NCBI GenBank assembly: GCA_026710325.1
Contig: JAPORH010000177.1
Coordinates: forward strand, 1-53,047
DNA from: Litoreibacter sp.
Lineage (GTDB): Bacteria; Pseudomonadota; Alphaproteobacteria; Rhodobacterales; Rhodobacteraceae
Length of the DNA: 53,047 nucleotides
Direction: 5' to 3'
In this document: positions 37,505-46,009 of the stretch, one piece after another
How the letters are laid out: every line of letters starts with the position of its first letter
Position numbering within the stretch: position 1 is the stretch's first letter
Translations under genes and position numbers: made by a program
Notes under the pieces: model-generated
What the model was told of the DNA's origin: nothing
The model's database searches: none
What the model saw: the letters and a program-made list of their open reading frames with translations, nothing else

Positions 37505-38305
37505 ATGAGTGAGAAGACACCAATCGCATTGACGGTTGCGGGCTCCGACAGCGGCGGCGGCGCTGGTATCCAGGCCGATCTCAAAGCCATATCGGCGCAA
37601 GGGGTCTTCGGCGCAAGCGCGCTTACCGCCATCACTGCCCAAAACACCCAAGCCGTCACCGCGGTTCACGAAATCCCGGCGGAGGTCGTTGCCGCGCAAA
37701 TCACTGCCGTTTTGGATGACCTTGATGTGGCCGCGATCAAGCTTGGCATGCTGTTTTCACCCGCCATTATCGAAGCCGTCGCTGACGCGCTCTCTGACTT
37801 CAAAGGCGCTATCGTCGTCGACCCGGTGATGATCGCCAAATCTGGCGACGCGCTCCTACAGGACCACGCAATTACGGCTCTAAAAAAGGATATTTTGCCC
37901 CTAGCGACCCTGCTGACCCCCAATTTACCAGAAGCCGCGCGCCTCCTGGAGACCAGCGAAAACGTAGAAATGGAAGCGCAAGCCAAGGCGCTGAAAGCTC
38001 ACGGACCCAAGGCTGTTTTGCTCAAGGACGGGCATGGTGGCGGCGCCATCTGCTCCGATCTGCTTCTAGGTGACGACGATACCGTGACGCGACTGGACGC
38101 CCCCCGCATCAACACGAAGAACACTCACGGAACCGGATGCACCTATTCCGCTTCCATTGCGGCCAATCTGGCCAAGGGCATGCAATTGACGGATGCCGTA
38201 ACAGAGGCGCATAGCTACTTGCATCAAGCGATTGCGCGCGCCGATACCCTGACCATCGGCTCTGGCCATGGTCCGGTTCATCATTTCCACGCGATGTGGT
38301 CATGA
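37505..38305 (+). CDS. thiD: Hydroxymethylpyrimidine/phosphomethylpyrimidine kinase
   Basis: A 266-residue ribokinase-fold enzyme that phosphorylates HMP and then HMP-P to HMP-PP for thiamin synthesis. It begins ALTVAGSDSGGGAGIQADLK, the ThiD signature. VVDPVMIAKSG, LTPNLPEAARLL and NTHGTGCTYSASIAA (anion hole and catalytic Asp region, here read as HGTGCTYS) are typical. Start 37505 has GGGGAT upstream. The riboswitch precedes it. The stop overlaps the thiO start (ATGA). As there is no thiC in the window, HMP could come from ThiXYZ salvage encoded further on. Confidence 0.95.
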   Translation: MSEKTPIALTVAGSDSGGGAGIQADLKAISAQGVFGASALTAITAQNTQAVTAVHEIPAEVVAAQITAVLDDLDVAAIKLGMLFSPAIIEAVADALSDFKGAIVVDPVMIAKSGDALLQDHAITALKKDILPLATLLTPNLPEAARLLETSENVEMEAQAKALKAHGPKAVLLKDGHGGGAICSDLLLGDDDTVTRLDAPRINTKNTHGTGCTYSASIAANLAKGMQLTDAVTEAHSYLHQAIARADTLTIGSGHGPVHHFHAMWS

Positions 38306-39297
38306 GCGACATCACAATCATAGGCGGCGGGGTCGCAGGCCTTTGCGTCGCGCGCGAATTGCGTGACCGGGGCGCGGAGCTTCGCGTAATCGACCGGTAT
38401 GACGGCATAGGACCGCACCAATGCTCCTGGTGGGCCGGCGGCATGCTCGCCCCGTTTTGTGAAGGCGAAAGCGCAGAGGAACCGGTCATCCGCCTCGGGC
38501 AGGAGGCTGCGGGTTGGTGGCAGAAAAACACAGGCTGCGTTACCCAAAACGGCTCCCTCGTGCTCGCCTCCAAACGAGACAGTGCTGACCTGACCCGCTT
38601 CGCACGTCGCACAAGCAATCTAAGAGAAGTTTCGGGCAACGAAATAGCCGCACTCGAACCCGACCTTGGCGCGCGCTACACGCGCGGTTTGTTCTTTGAA
38701 AGCGAAGCGCATCTTTCCCCGCGAAAAGCGCTGGAGACGTTGCGCATGCGCTTGGTTGCGGATGGCGTAAAGTTTGAAACAGCGGAAGCCGATCCCGAAA
38801 CAGTGTCTAAAAAAGGCAAAACCATCGACTGCCGGGGCTTTTCGGCCCGCGATAGTCTTCCAGACCTGCGCGGCGTCAAAGGCGAAATGTTGCTCCTTTC
38901 TTGCCCGGAAGTTACCCTCAATCGCCCCATCCGGCTGCTGCATCCGCGCATCCCGCTTTATATTGTCCCGCGCGGCGACGGCATTTTCATGCTTGGCGCG
39001 ACGATGATTGAAAGCAGCGCGACGTCTCATGTCACAGCCCGATCCCTGCTTGAATTGCTCAGTGCGGCTTACGCGCTCAGCCCGGCTTTTGGGGAGGCCG
39101 AAGTGCTTGAGATTGGCGTCGATGCGCGCCCCGCCTTCCCCGACAATCTGCCGCGTATTCGGGAAGACGGAAATGTGATCACAGCCAACGGCCTTTACCG
39201 TCATGGCTTTCTGCTCGCCCCTGCGCTTGCGCGCATGGTGGCCGAGCTGGTGTTCGACAACACGCGACCGGAGGTTCTGGATGAAGCTGCAGCTTAA
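38302..39297 (+). CDS. thiO: Glycine oxidase
   Basis: A 331-residue FAD-dependent amine oxidase that turns glycine into iminoglycine for the thiazole ring. The N-terminal TIIGGGVAGLCVARELRDRG is the FAD-binding Rossmann motif. WWAGGMLAPF and GYR-like ends (NGLYRHGFLLAPALARM) fit the ThiO/DAO family. ATG 38302 overlaps the thiD stop by four bases; the alternative GTG at 38296 is less likely. The thiS start lies inside its end. In alphaproteobacteria this replaces the ThiH route. Confidence 0.93.
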   Translation: MSDITIIGGGVAGLCVARELRDRGAELRVIDRYDGIGPHQCSWWAGGMLAPFCEGESAEEPVIRLGQEAAGWWQKNTGCVTQNGSLVLASKRDSADLTRFARRTSNLREVSGNEIAALEPDLGARYTRGLFFESEAHLSPRKALETLRMRLVADGVKFETAEADPETVSKKGKTIDCRGFSARDSLPDLRGVKGEMLLLSCPEVTLNRPIRLLHPRIPLYIVPRGDGIFMLGATMIESSATSHVTARSLLELLSAAYALSPAFGEAEVLEIGVDARPAFPDNLPRIREDGNVITANGLYRHGFLLAPALARMVAELVFDNTRPEVLDEAAA

Positions 39298-39478
39298 TGG
39301 CGCGCCGATCGAGGCGGACAGCGCGACACTCTCAGACCTGCTCGTGGCACAAGGTTACGGTGAAGCCCGCGTCGCCACCGCCGTGAACGGCGCCTTTGTG
39401 CCAGCCACGATGCGCGCAACACATACCCTGAACGACGGTGATCAAGTCGAAGTCCTTGCGCCGATGCAGGGGGGGTGA
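39281..39478 (+). CDS. thiS: Sulphur carrier protein ThiS
   Basis: A 65-residue ubiquitin-like protein. It begins [11 protein letters not shown] and ends in Gly-Gly (PMQGG), the site that is adenylated by ThiF and then carries thiocarboxylate sulphur to ThiG. The start lies 17 bases inside thiO and the stop overlaps the possible GTG of thiG, which supports translational coupling. Length and ends are typical. Confidence 0.95.
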   Translation: MKLQLNGAPIEADSATLSDLLVAQGYGEARVATAVNGAFVPATMRATHTLNDGDQVEVLAPMQGG

Positions 39479-39483
39479 AGCAC

Positions 39484-40257
39484 ATGCGCGATTTCTATGG
39501 AACGACCCTCAATAACGGCCTGATGCTGGGCACAGCGCAATACCCCTCCCCCGCGATCTTAGCGGATGCGTTCAAACGCTCCGGCGCTTCGGTTGCGACG
39601 GTGTCATTGCGCCGCGAAAGCGGGCAAGAGCGCGCGGGCCAAGACTTCTGGGCCCTCATAAAAGAACTGGGCACGCATATTCTCCCCAACACCGCCGGGT
39701 GCCACTCCGTTAAGGAGGCTGTCACCACCGCCCATATGGCGCGGGAAGTCTTCGACACAAAATGGATCAAGCTTGAGGTCATCGGGGAGGAGGACACGCT
39801 ACAACCCGATGTCTTCGGCCTCGTCGAAGCCGCCCGCATTCTGACCGAGGATGGTTTCCAAGTCTTCCCCTACACCACCGAAGATCTGGTCGTCGCGGGC
39901 AAATTGCTCGACGCTGGGTGCGAGGTTCTGATGCCATGGGGTGCGCCAATTGGCTCGGGTCAGGGTCTAAACAACGTCTTTGGCCTCCGCGCCATGCGCG
40001 CACATTTCCCAGACGTGCCCTTAGTCATCGATGCGGGCCTCGGCCTCCCCTCTCAAGCCGCGCAAGCGATGGAGCTAGGCTATGACGCGGTTCTGCTGAA
40101 CACCGCCGTCGCAAAGGCGGGCGACCCGGCAGAGATGGCAGAAGGCTTTGCAATGGCGGTTCGCGCAGGCCAACTTGCCGCAACGGCCGATCCGATGGAG
40201 CCACGCGACATGGCAGAACCCTCTACGCCCGTGATCGGAAAGGCCTTTCTCGAATGA
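39484..40257 (+). CDS. thiG: Thiazole synthase
   Basis: A 257-residue barrel enzyme that builds thiazole phosphate from deoxyxylulose phosphate, iminoglycine and ThiS thiocarboxylate. The Schiff-base Lys is Lys96 in [10 protein letters not shown]. The phosphate-binding segments [14 protein letters not shown] and [19 protein letters not shown] are intact. ATG 39484 follows GGGGGGTGAAG; the GTG at 39475 adds three residues and overlaps thiS. It ends with an overlap with thiE. Confidence 0.95.
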   Translation: MRDFYGTTLNNGLMLGTAQYPSPAILADAFKRSGASVATVSLRRESGQERAGQDFWALIKELGTHILPNTAGCHSVKEAVTTAHMAREVFDTKWIKLEVIGEEDTLQPDVFGLVEAARILTEDGFQVFPYTTEDLVVAGKLLDAGCEVLMPWGAPIGSGQGLNNVFGLRAMRAHFPDVPLVIDAGLGLPSQAAQAMELGYDAVLLNTAVAKAGDPAEMAEGFAMAVRAGQLAATADPMEPRDMAEPSTPVIGKAFLE

Positions 40258-40850
40258 GCCTCGACCGCTTCTATCCAATCTTCGACAATACCGCTTGGCT
40301 AGAACGATTGCTGCCATTGGGCATCAAGCTCGTACAGCTCCGCATCAAAGATCTGTCCGAGGACGCCGTGCGCTCCGAGATCCGCAAAGGCAAAGCCCTA
40401 TGTAACGCCCATGGATGCACGCTTGTCGTGAACGATTACTGGCAGATCGCCATCGATGAAGGTTGCGATTGGATCCATCTGGGGCAAGAGGACCTGGATG
40501 TTGCAGACACAGACGCCATCCGCAAAGCCGGGATCAAGCTCGGCATCAGCACGCATGATCGCGCCGAGCTTAACCGTGCCATGGCCCTCGATCCGGATTA
40601 TGTTGCGCTCGGCCCTGTCTACCCGACGATCCTCAAAAAAATGAAATGGCATGAGCAAGGCCTCGACAAACTGACCGAATGGCGCGGCTTGATCGGTGGA
40701 ACGCCTCTTGTCGCCATTGGCGGGATGAGCGTGGAACGCGCTGAAGGTGCCTTTGATGCTGGAGCAGATGTCGTTTCTGCGGTCACCGATATCACGCTTA
40801 ATCAAGACCCTAATAAACGTGTTTTGGAATGGCTGGAGGCGACACAGTGA
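40254..40850 (+). CDS. thiE: Thiamin phosphate synthase
   Basis: A 198-residue barrel enzyme that joins HMP-PP and thiazole phosphate to make thiamin phosphate. QLRIKD, VVNDYW, HLGQEDL and GISTHD are the family signatures, with ALGPVYPT carrying the phosphate loop and the later AIGGMS. The ATG overlaps the thiG stop by four bases. The stop overlaps the thiF start (GTGA). Length is normal to short. Confidence 0.95.
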   Translation: MSLDRFYPIFDNTAWLERLLPLGIKLVQLRIKDLSEDAVRSEIRKGKALCNAHGCTLVVNDYWQIAIDEGCDWIHLGQEDLDVADTDAIRKAGIKLGISTHDRAELNRAMALDPDYVALGPVYPTILKKMKWHEQGLDKLTEWRGLIGGTPLVAIGGMSVERAEGAFDAGADVVSAVTDITLNQDPNKRVLEWLEATQ

Positions 40851-41839
40851 CCCGATATGCCCGCCAGACCATCCTTCCTGAGATAGGACGGGCAGGGCAG
40901 GACGCGTTGAGCGACTCCCATATCCTCGTTGTTGGCGCGGGCGGGCTGGGGTGTCCAGCCTTGCAATATTTGGCAGGCGCCGGGATCGGACGCATCACCA
41001 TTGCAGATGGCGACACCGTCGCGATGTCTAACCTGCATCGCCAAATCCTTTTCCGTGAAGATCAAGTTGGGCAATTCAAGGCTGAGGCCGCAGCAAGAAC
41101 GCTCTCGGGTCTGAATTCCGAAATTGAGATCACAGCGATCACGCAAGCCGTGACGCCTGCCAACGCCGACACTCTCGTAGCCGAAACCGATCTTGTCCTT
41201 GATTGCGCGGACAGCTTCGCCGCTAGCTACATCCTGTCTGATGACTGTTTCGCGCAAGGCAAGCCCTTTATCACCGCGTCCGCTCTAGGGCTTACCGGCT
41301 ACGCAGGTGGTTTTTGCGGCGGAGCCCCGTCCTTGCGCGCCGTTTTCCCAGACCTCCCAGATCGCGCTGCAAACTGCGCCACGGCGGGCGTCCTCGGACC
41401 AGTCGTAGGTTTGATCGGTGCAGCACAGGCGCAGATGGCATTGGCCGTTTTGGCCAAAATAGAGCCTAATCCGCTTGGTCACCTCGTCAGTTTCGACCTC
41501 AAGACCTTTCGCCAGAGCAGCTTCCGCTTTGACACTGCGCCAGAGCCGGACATGCGGCTCGGCTTTATCTCTGCCAACCAAATAAGGACCAACGATTTCG
41601 TCGTAGAATTGCGTGGCACAGACGAAGCGCCAAATCCAGTCACACGGGCAGCGGCGCGCCTGACTGTCGCCGACGTCAAGTCACAAAACCCCGTCCCGGC
41701 GCCCGGCCAACGCGCCGTGTTGACCTGCCGTTCTGGCCTGCGTGCCTGGCAAGCAGCCACGCATCTGCAAACCTACTGGGACGGCCCGATTTCCCTCATT
41801 GCAATGGGCGACACGCCCGAACTCGAAAGGCAATCTTGA
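40847..41839 (+). CDS. thiF: ThiF-like adenylyltransferase with C-terminal rhodanese-like part
   Basis: A 330-residue E1-like enzyme that activates the C-terminal glycine of ThiS. VVGAGGLGCPALQYLAGAGIG is the ATP-binding Rossmann motif, DGDTVAMSNLHRQILF follows, and LDCADSFAASY matches the family. From about residue 260 a shortened rhodanese-like segment is fused, with a Cys in LTCRSGLRAW near residue 293 that could carry persulphide. The zinc CxxC pairs of MoeB/ThiF are not obvious. GTG 40847 overlaps thiE; ATG 40829 is an alternative inside thiE. The position after thiE and before thiY supports the thiamin role over molybdopterin. Confidence 0.9.
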   Translation: MTRYARQTILPEIGRAGQDALSDSHILVVGAGGLGCPALQYLAGAGIGRITIADGDTVAMSNLHRQILFREDQVGQFKAEAAARTLSGLNSEIEITAITQAVTPANADTLVAETDLVLDCADSFAASYILSDDCFAQGKPFITASALGLTGYAGGFCGGAPSLRAVFPDLPDRAANCATAGVLGPVVGLIGAAQAQMALAVLAKIEPNPLGHLVSFDLKTFRQSSFRFDTAPEPDMRLGFISANQIRTNDFVVELRGTDEAPNPVTRAAARLTVADVKSQNPVPAPGQRAVLTCRSGLRAWQAATHLQTYWDGPISLIAMGDTPELERQS

Positions 41840-42777
41840 TGAAACTCACCACACTGACAGCCGCATTCTCGCTGGCCACGGCTCCTGCGTGGGCCGCTGA
41901 CGAAATGACGCTACTTCTCGACTGGTTTTTGAACCCGGACCACGGGCCCATCATCATCGCTGAAGAGAACGGTTATTTCGCGGAGCAAAACCTTGAGGTC
42001 GAGGTTATCGCGCCCGCCGACCCATCCGACCCGCCAAAGCTAGTCGCAGCCGGTCAGGCTGACCTCGCCATTTCCTACCAGCCGCAGCTGCACCTGCAAA
42101 TCCACGAAGGGCTGCCGCTGCAGCGCGTTGGCACTTTGGTCGCGACGCCCCTGAATTGCCTGCTCGCCCTGGCCGATGGCCCCATCCAGTCGCCCGCCGA
42201 TCTAAAGGGTAAAAAAGTCGGTTTCTCCGTGGGCGGCGTTGAGGAGGCCGTGCTTGCCGCCGTCCTCGGCACCTATGACCTAACGCTCGATGATATTGAG
42301 CTGGTCAATGTGAACTGGTCCCTCTCCCCCTCCCTTATGTCCGGCCAAGTCGACGCCGTCATCGGCGCCTTCCGTAATTTCGAGCTGAACCAAATGGACA
42401 TCGAAGGGGTCGAGGGCAATTGCTTTTTCGTCGAAGAGGAGGGCCTGCCCCCTTATGACGAGTTGATCTACGTCGCCAACACCAATTCCATGGACAAAGA
42501 CATGATCGCCCGCTTCCTCGCCGCGACCGAGAAAGCGACGCAATATATCGTCAACCACCCTGAAGATAGCTGGGAAATCTTTGCAGGCACCTCGTCCGAG
42601 CTGCAGGATGAGCTGAACGCCCGCGCTTGGGTCGACACGCTGCCGCGTTTCGCGCTGCGCCCCACTGCCATGGATGCTGGTCGCTACGCCGCGTTTGAGG
42701 AATTCCTGCACGGCTCCGGCCTGATCCCATCGATCAACCCGGTCGAGAAGATCACCATCGACGTGACCGCAAAATGA
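41839..42777 (+). CDS. thiY: HMP/pyrimidine precursor binding protein
   Basis: A 312-residue periplasmic protein of the NMT1/THI5-like family. The signal peptide MKLTTLTAAFSLATAPAWA is cleaved before ADEM. LDWFLNPDHGPIIIAEENGYF and QPQLHLQIHEGLPLQRVG match ThiY, which binds formyl-aminomethyl-pyrimidine or HMP. With ThiZ and ThiX downstream it forms an ABC importer. ATG 41839 shares a base with the thiF stop. Its end overlaps the tenA start. Confidence 0.93.
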   Translation: MKLTTLTAAFSLATAPAWAADEMTLLLDWFLNPDHGPIIIAEENGYFAEQNLEVEVIAPADPSDPPKLVAAGQADLAISYQPQLHLQIHEGLPLQRVGTLVATPLNCLLALADGPIQSPADLKGKKVGFSVGGVEEAVLAAVLGTYDLTLDDIELVNVNWSLSPSLMSGQVDAVIGAFRNFELNQMDIEGVEGNCFFVEEEGLPPYDELIYVANTNSMDKDMIARFLAATEKATQYIVNHPEDSWEIFAGTSSELQDELNARAWVDTLPRFALRPTAMDAGRYAAFEEFLHGSGLIPSINPVEKITIDVTAK

Positions 42778-43454
42778 TGCCCGATTGCGGCAAAACCTTC
42801 ACCTCGTGGCGCGATGACGCCGCGGGGGCGTGGCATGACTACACGCATCACGCCTTTGTCGAAGGGCTGCGCGACGGCTCACTGCCACGCAAAGCCTTCC
42901 TGCATTACCTGGTGCAGGACTACGTTTTCCTCGTCCATTTCTCTCGCGCGTGGTCCTTGGCTGTGGTGAAATCGGAGAGCATGGAAGAAATGCGGGTCTG
43001 TGCGGGCACAGTCGACGCTTTGGTCAACCATGAGATGGCGTTGCACATCAAAATCTGCGCGGAAGCCGGGATTGACGAGCAAGCGCTTTATACAGCGTCG
43101 GAGGAAACCGCCAACCTCGCTTATACGCGCTACGTCATGGATGCGGGTCTGCAAGGCGACTTTCTTGATATGATGGCCGCGCTAGCCCCTTGCGTGATGG
43201 GCTATGGCGAGATTGGAAAACGTCTCGCTGGAAGCAAAGCCGACGACACGCCCTATGCGGATTGGATCGAAACCTACGCAGGTGACGAATACCAAGATGT
43301 CTGCACAACCGTCGGAACGATGATCGACAGCGCAGTCGCCAACCGCATCGGCACCCTGGCCGACAGCCCGCGCGCCAAAGCCCTTCAAGCCCGTTTCACC
43401 AAGGCGACTGAACTAGAAGTCGGTTTCTGGCAAATGGGCCTCGACGGCGCGTGA
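42774..43454 (+). CDS. tenA: TenA aminopyrimidine aminohydrolase
   Basis: A 226-residue helical enzyme that releases HMP from aminomethylpyrimidine made during salvage of broken thiamin. The catalytic Cys is Cys140 in LAPCVMGYGEIG, the Cys-type of TenA, and YLVQDY and NHEMALH are conserved pieces of the pocket. Either of two adjacent ATG codons (42774, 42777) could start it; the first overlaps the thiY stop. In an operon with ThiXYZ it fits the known base-degraded-thiamin salvage route. Confidence 0.94.
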   Translation: MMPDCGKTFTSWRDDAAGAWHDYTHHAFVEGLRDGSLPRKAFLHYLVQDYVFLVHFSRAWSLAVVKSESMEEMRVCAGTVDALVNHEMALHIKICAEAGIDEQALYTASEETANLAYTRYVMDAGLQGDFLDMMAALAPCVMGYGEIGKRLAGSKADDTPYADWIETYAGDEYQDVCTTVGTMIDSAVANRIGTLADSPRAKALQARFTKATELEVGFWQMGLDGA

Positions 43455-44176
43455 GCCAAGCGCCGCGCATAGAGCTTAGCGGGCGCTATACGCTCGGCGA
43501 CCGCAGGCTGTTTGACGCAGAAATCGCGCTGCTCCCAGCGCAATGGACCTGCCTGCTCGGACCCTCCGGCGTTGGCAAATCTACCGTCCTCCGGCTTCTC
43601 CTCGGTCTTGAAACAGGCGGCAGTTTTTCAGGCTCTATTATGGCCCAAGACGGTCAAGATGCAGCCACCCGCATCAGCTATATGGCGCAGCAGGACCTGC
43701 TTTTGCCCTGGGCCAGCGTCACTGAAAACGTGCTGATCGGGGCCACGCTGCGTGGCGAAAAACCAGATCACGCGCGCGCTCAGAAATTGCTGGCCCGCGT
43801 CGGCCTGTCGGACCATGCCGAAAAAACCCCGGCCGCTCTGTCGGGTGGCATGCGCCAACGCGCAGCTCTGGCTCGGACACTGATGGAGGACCGGCCCGTG
43901 GTCCTACTCGACGAGCCCTTCTCCGCTCTCGATGCTGGCACCCGTGCGGACATGCAGGAACTCGCGGCAGAGGTCCTTAAAGGCAAAACCGTCCTCCTCG
44001 TCACTCATGACCCAGGCGAAGCAGCACGGCTTGGCGAGCAAATCCTCGTTATGTCTGCGTCCGAGGCAAAGCCCTGGCCCGTCCCTGAGACCCCCGCAAT
44101 CCGCGGCATCAACGCGCCCGAGACACTTGAATGCCAGGCAAGACTTCTCGACCACCTACGAATGGCAGAAGCATGA
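43451..44176 (+). CDS. thiZ: Pyrimidine precursor ABC transporter, ATP-binding subunit
   Basis: A 241-residue ABC ATPase of the nitrate/taurine type. Walker A GPSGVGKST, the Q-loop SYMAQQDLLLPW, signature LSGGMRQRAALART and Walker B VVLLDEPFSALD are all intact. It is encoded between tenA and the permease, with a GTG start overlapping the tenA stop and an ATGA overlap with the permease. Together these support the ThiXYZ assignment. Confidence 0.92.
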   Translation: MSQAPRIELSGRYTLGDRRLFDAEIALLPAQWTCLLGPSGVGKSTVLRLLLGLETGGSFSGSIMAQDGQDAATRISYMAQQDLLLPWASVTENVLIGATLRGEKPDHARAQKLLARVGLSDHAEKTPAALSGGMRQRAALARTLMEDRPVVLLDEPFSALDAGTRADMQELAAEVLKGKTVLLVTHDPGEAARLGEQILVMSASEAKPWPVPETPAIRGINAPETLECQARLLDHLRMAEA

Positions 44177-44913
44177 GACGGCTCGATATCCTTTGGGCCC
44201 TTCTGCTCGGCCTCGCCCTTTGGCAGGCCATCGTGGTGATCACCGGTGCCCCACATTTCATTCTGCCGTCGCCATGGCGCGTTGCCCAAGCCGCATGGAA
44301 CAGCCGCGTCATACTGGCAGAAAATGCGTGGATCACCGCGCTCGAGGTTTTCCTCGGCCTCATTCTTGGCACGCTGCTCGGGGCGCTCACTGCGATTCAA
44401 CTCGCCATGTCCAAAACCGCGGAACGGCTGATGTTACCAATCCTGGTTTTTACCCAAGCCGTGCCTGTTTTCGCCCTCGCCCCAGTGCTGACATTGTGGT
44501 TTGGCTACGGAATAGGGTCTAAAATTGTGATGGCAGTGCTGATCATCTACTTCCCCGTCACCTCTGCTTTTCACGATGGATTGACCCGAAGCTCACAAGG
44601 CTATCAGGAGCTGGCGCAGACGATGGGAGCCTCAAAATGGCGGGTGATGCGCTATATCCAAATTCCCAATGCGCTCCCCGCGCTTGGAACCGGCTTAAAG
44701 CTCGCAGCTGTCTACGCGCCCATCGGCGCCGTCATTGGTGAATGGGTCGGTGCCTCAAAAGGGCTTGGCTATCTGATGTTGCTCGCCAATGGTCGAGCCA
44801 AGATCGACTTGATGTTCGCCAGCCTCATAGTGCTGGCCTGCTTGACCGTCGTGCTCCATTTCGCGGTCGGGCGGCTCGCAAAACGCCTGCAAAACTACGC
44901 AGACGGGCGCTAG
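44173..44913 (+). CDS. thiX: Pyrimidine precursor ABC transporter permease
   Basis: A 246-residue inner membrane permease with about six hydrophobic segments. The EAA-type loop is QELAQTMGASKWRVMRYIQIPNALPALGTG. ATG 44173 overlaps the thiZ stop; a longer frame from 44131 is inside thiZ. It ends the operon, and its TAG stop overlaps the stop of a convergent SDR gene (CTAG), so no terminator space exists between the two. Confidence 0.93.
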   Translation: MRRLDILWALLLGLALWQAIVVITGAPHFILPSPWRVAQAAWNSRVILAENAWITALEVFLGLILGTLLGALTAIQLAMSKTAERLMLPILVFTQAVPVFALAPVLTLWFGYGIGSKIVMAVLIIYFPVTSAFHDGLTRSSQGYQELAQTMGASKWRVMRYIQIPNALPALGTGLKLAAVYAPIGAVIGEWVGASKGLGYLMLLANGRAKIDLMFASLIVLACLTVVLHFAVGRLAKRLQNYADGR

Positions 44914-45659
44914 CCGCGCAAAGCGGGCAAACCGACACCCGTGCTCTCAAACCCACCATCCGCTGCCAAAACCTGGCCGGTGATGTAGCTGGCCTTCTCA
45001 GAACACAAAAACACAATCGCCTCGGCAATCTCTTCCTCGCTCCCGTAGCGGTTCAGCGGGATTGCATCGTGATAGGCGTCGATAATCTCTTGGCTATGCA
45101 CCGCCATCGCCAGTTTTGTCCGCACTGGGCCGGGGCAGACGCAATTGGCGCGGATGCCGTACTCGCCCAGTTCAGCCGCCTGTTGCTTGGTCAGCTGGAT
45201 CACCGCAGCTTTGGAGGTGCCGTAAGCCACCCGCAGGGTCGACGCACGCAAGCCTGAGATCGACGCGATATTGACCAGCGCGCCACGAGTTGCCTTCAAC
45301 GCAGGCACCGCCGCTTGGGAGACCAGAAACACGCCATCCAGATTGGTTGCCATGATCCGTCGCCAACGCGCAAAATCCGTCTCCTCGATCGGCCCGAAAT
45401 CAGCCACCCCGGCATTGTTCACAACAGCGTCGATCTGGCCGAACCCCGTCACAACCTCAGCGATCATCGCATCAACCTGCTCGGGCTCAGAAACGTCGTA
45501 GATGACCGCCATGGTGCGCCCAAGCCCAGCTTGCACCGTACGAAGTTCATCGGCGTCGCGGTCTACCATGGCGACCTGCCAGCCCTGCTCTAAGAACAAA
45601 CGCGTCGTTGCCAAGCCGATGCCGCGCGCGGCCCCCGTCACAATCGCACTTCGCACCAT
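44910..45659 (-). CDS. Short-chain dehydrogenase/reductase
   Basis: A 249-residue Rossmann oxidoreductase: VTGAARGIG cofactor loop, VDRD acidic residue (NAD preference), NNAG, the Ser of NIASISG, YGTSK active site and CPGPVRT. The C-terminus YITGQVLAADGG is usual. I chose ATG 45659 with GAGGGG upstream, not the TTG at 45674. It is convergent with thiX, with the two stops overlapping at CTAG. Substrate unknown; no partner genes nearby. Confidence 0.9.
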   Translation of the reverse strand: MVRSAIVTGAARGIGLATTRLFLEQGWQVAMVDRDADELRTVQAGLGRTMAVIYDVSEPEQVDAMIAEVVTGFGQIDAVVNNAGVADFGPIEETDFARWRRIMATNLDGVFLVSQAAVPALKATRGALVNIASISGLRASTLRVAYGTSKAAVIQLTKQQAAELGEYGIRANCVCPGPVRTKLAMAVHSQEIIDAYHDAIPLNRYGSEEEIAEAIVFLCSEKASYITGQVLAADGGFESTGVGLPALRG

Positions 45660-46009
45660 CCCCGATCCCCTCAAGTCTTACTGAATTTGAACGGAGCTTA
45701 GACCAAATTTTAAAGAGTAAAAGCTTTACGGCAGCCCACTCGATTTGCGATTTTAACGCTGGATTTATGATTTAACGAGTGAAGGCCCATATGCTGCGCG
45801 CATCCGCAAAACTGAACATGCTTGTGCGGAAAACCGCCGATCCGGCGGCAAGATTTTTTGTTCGCCAGTTCTTAACCCTTCAGCGCGTACCCCTGTCACA
45901 GTTTCAGTGTCTCGATATGTCTCGGCGGGGTGGGTCCGTCGGCATGGCCCGGCCGGTCGCCGGGGCGCGTGACACGTATTTGTGCGTCTCTGTGTAAGGG
46001 ACAGGGGTA
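45660..46009. other. Non-coding region upstream of the metalloprotease
   Basis: About 350 bases with no convincing gene. It starts AT-rich (45700-45780) and becomes GC-rich with a GC palindromic stretch near 45945-45970 (GGCCCGGCCGGTCGCCGG). It should contain two divergent promoters, one for the SDR and one for the protease. A 72-residue frame at 45779 looks spurious. Confidence 0.5.

Noticed and set aside
45779-45997. 72-residue open frame before the metalloprotease
   Set aside because: No ribosome binding site, no plausible domain and composition unlike neighbouring genes.
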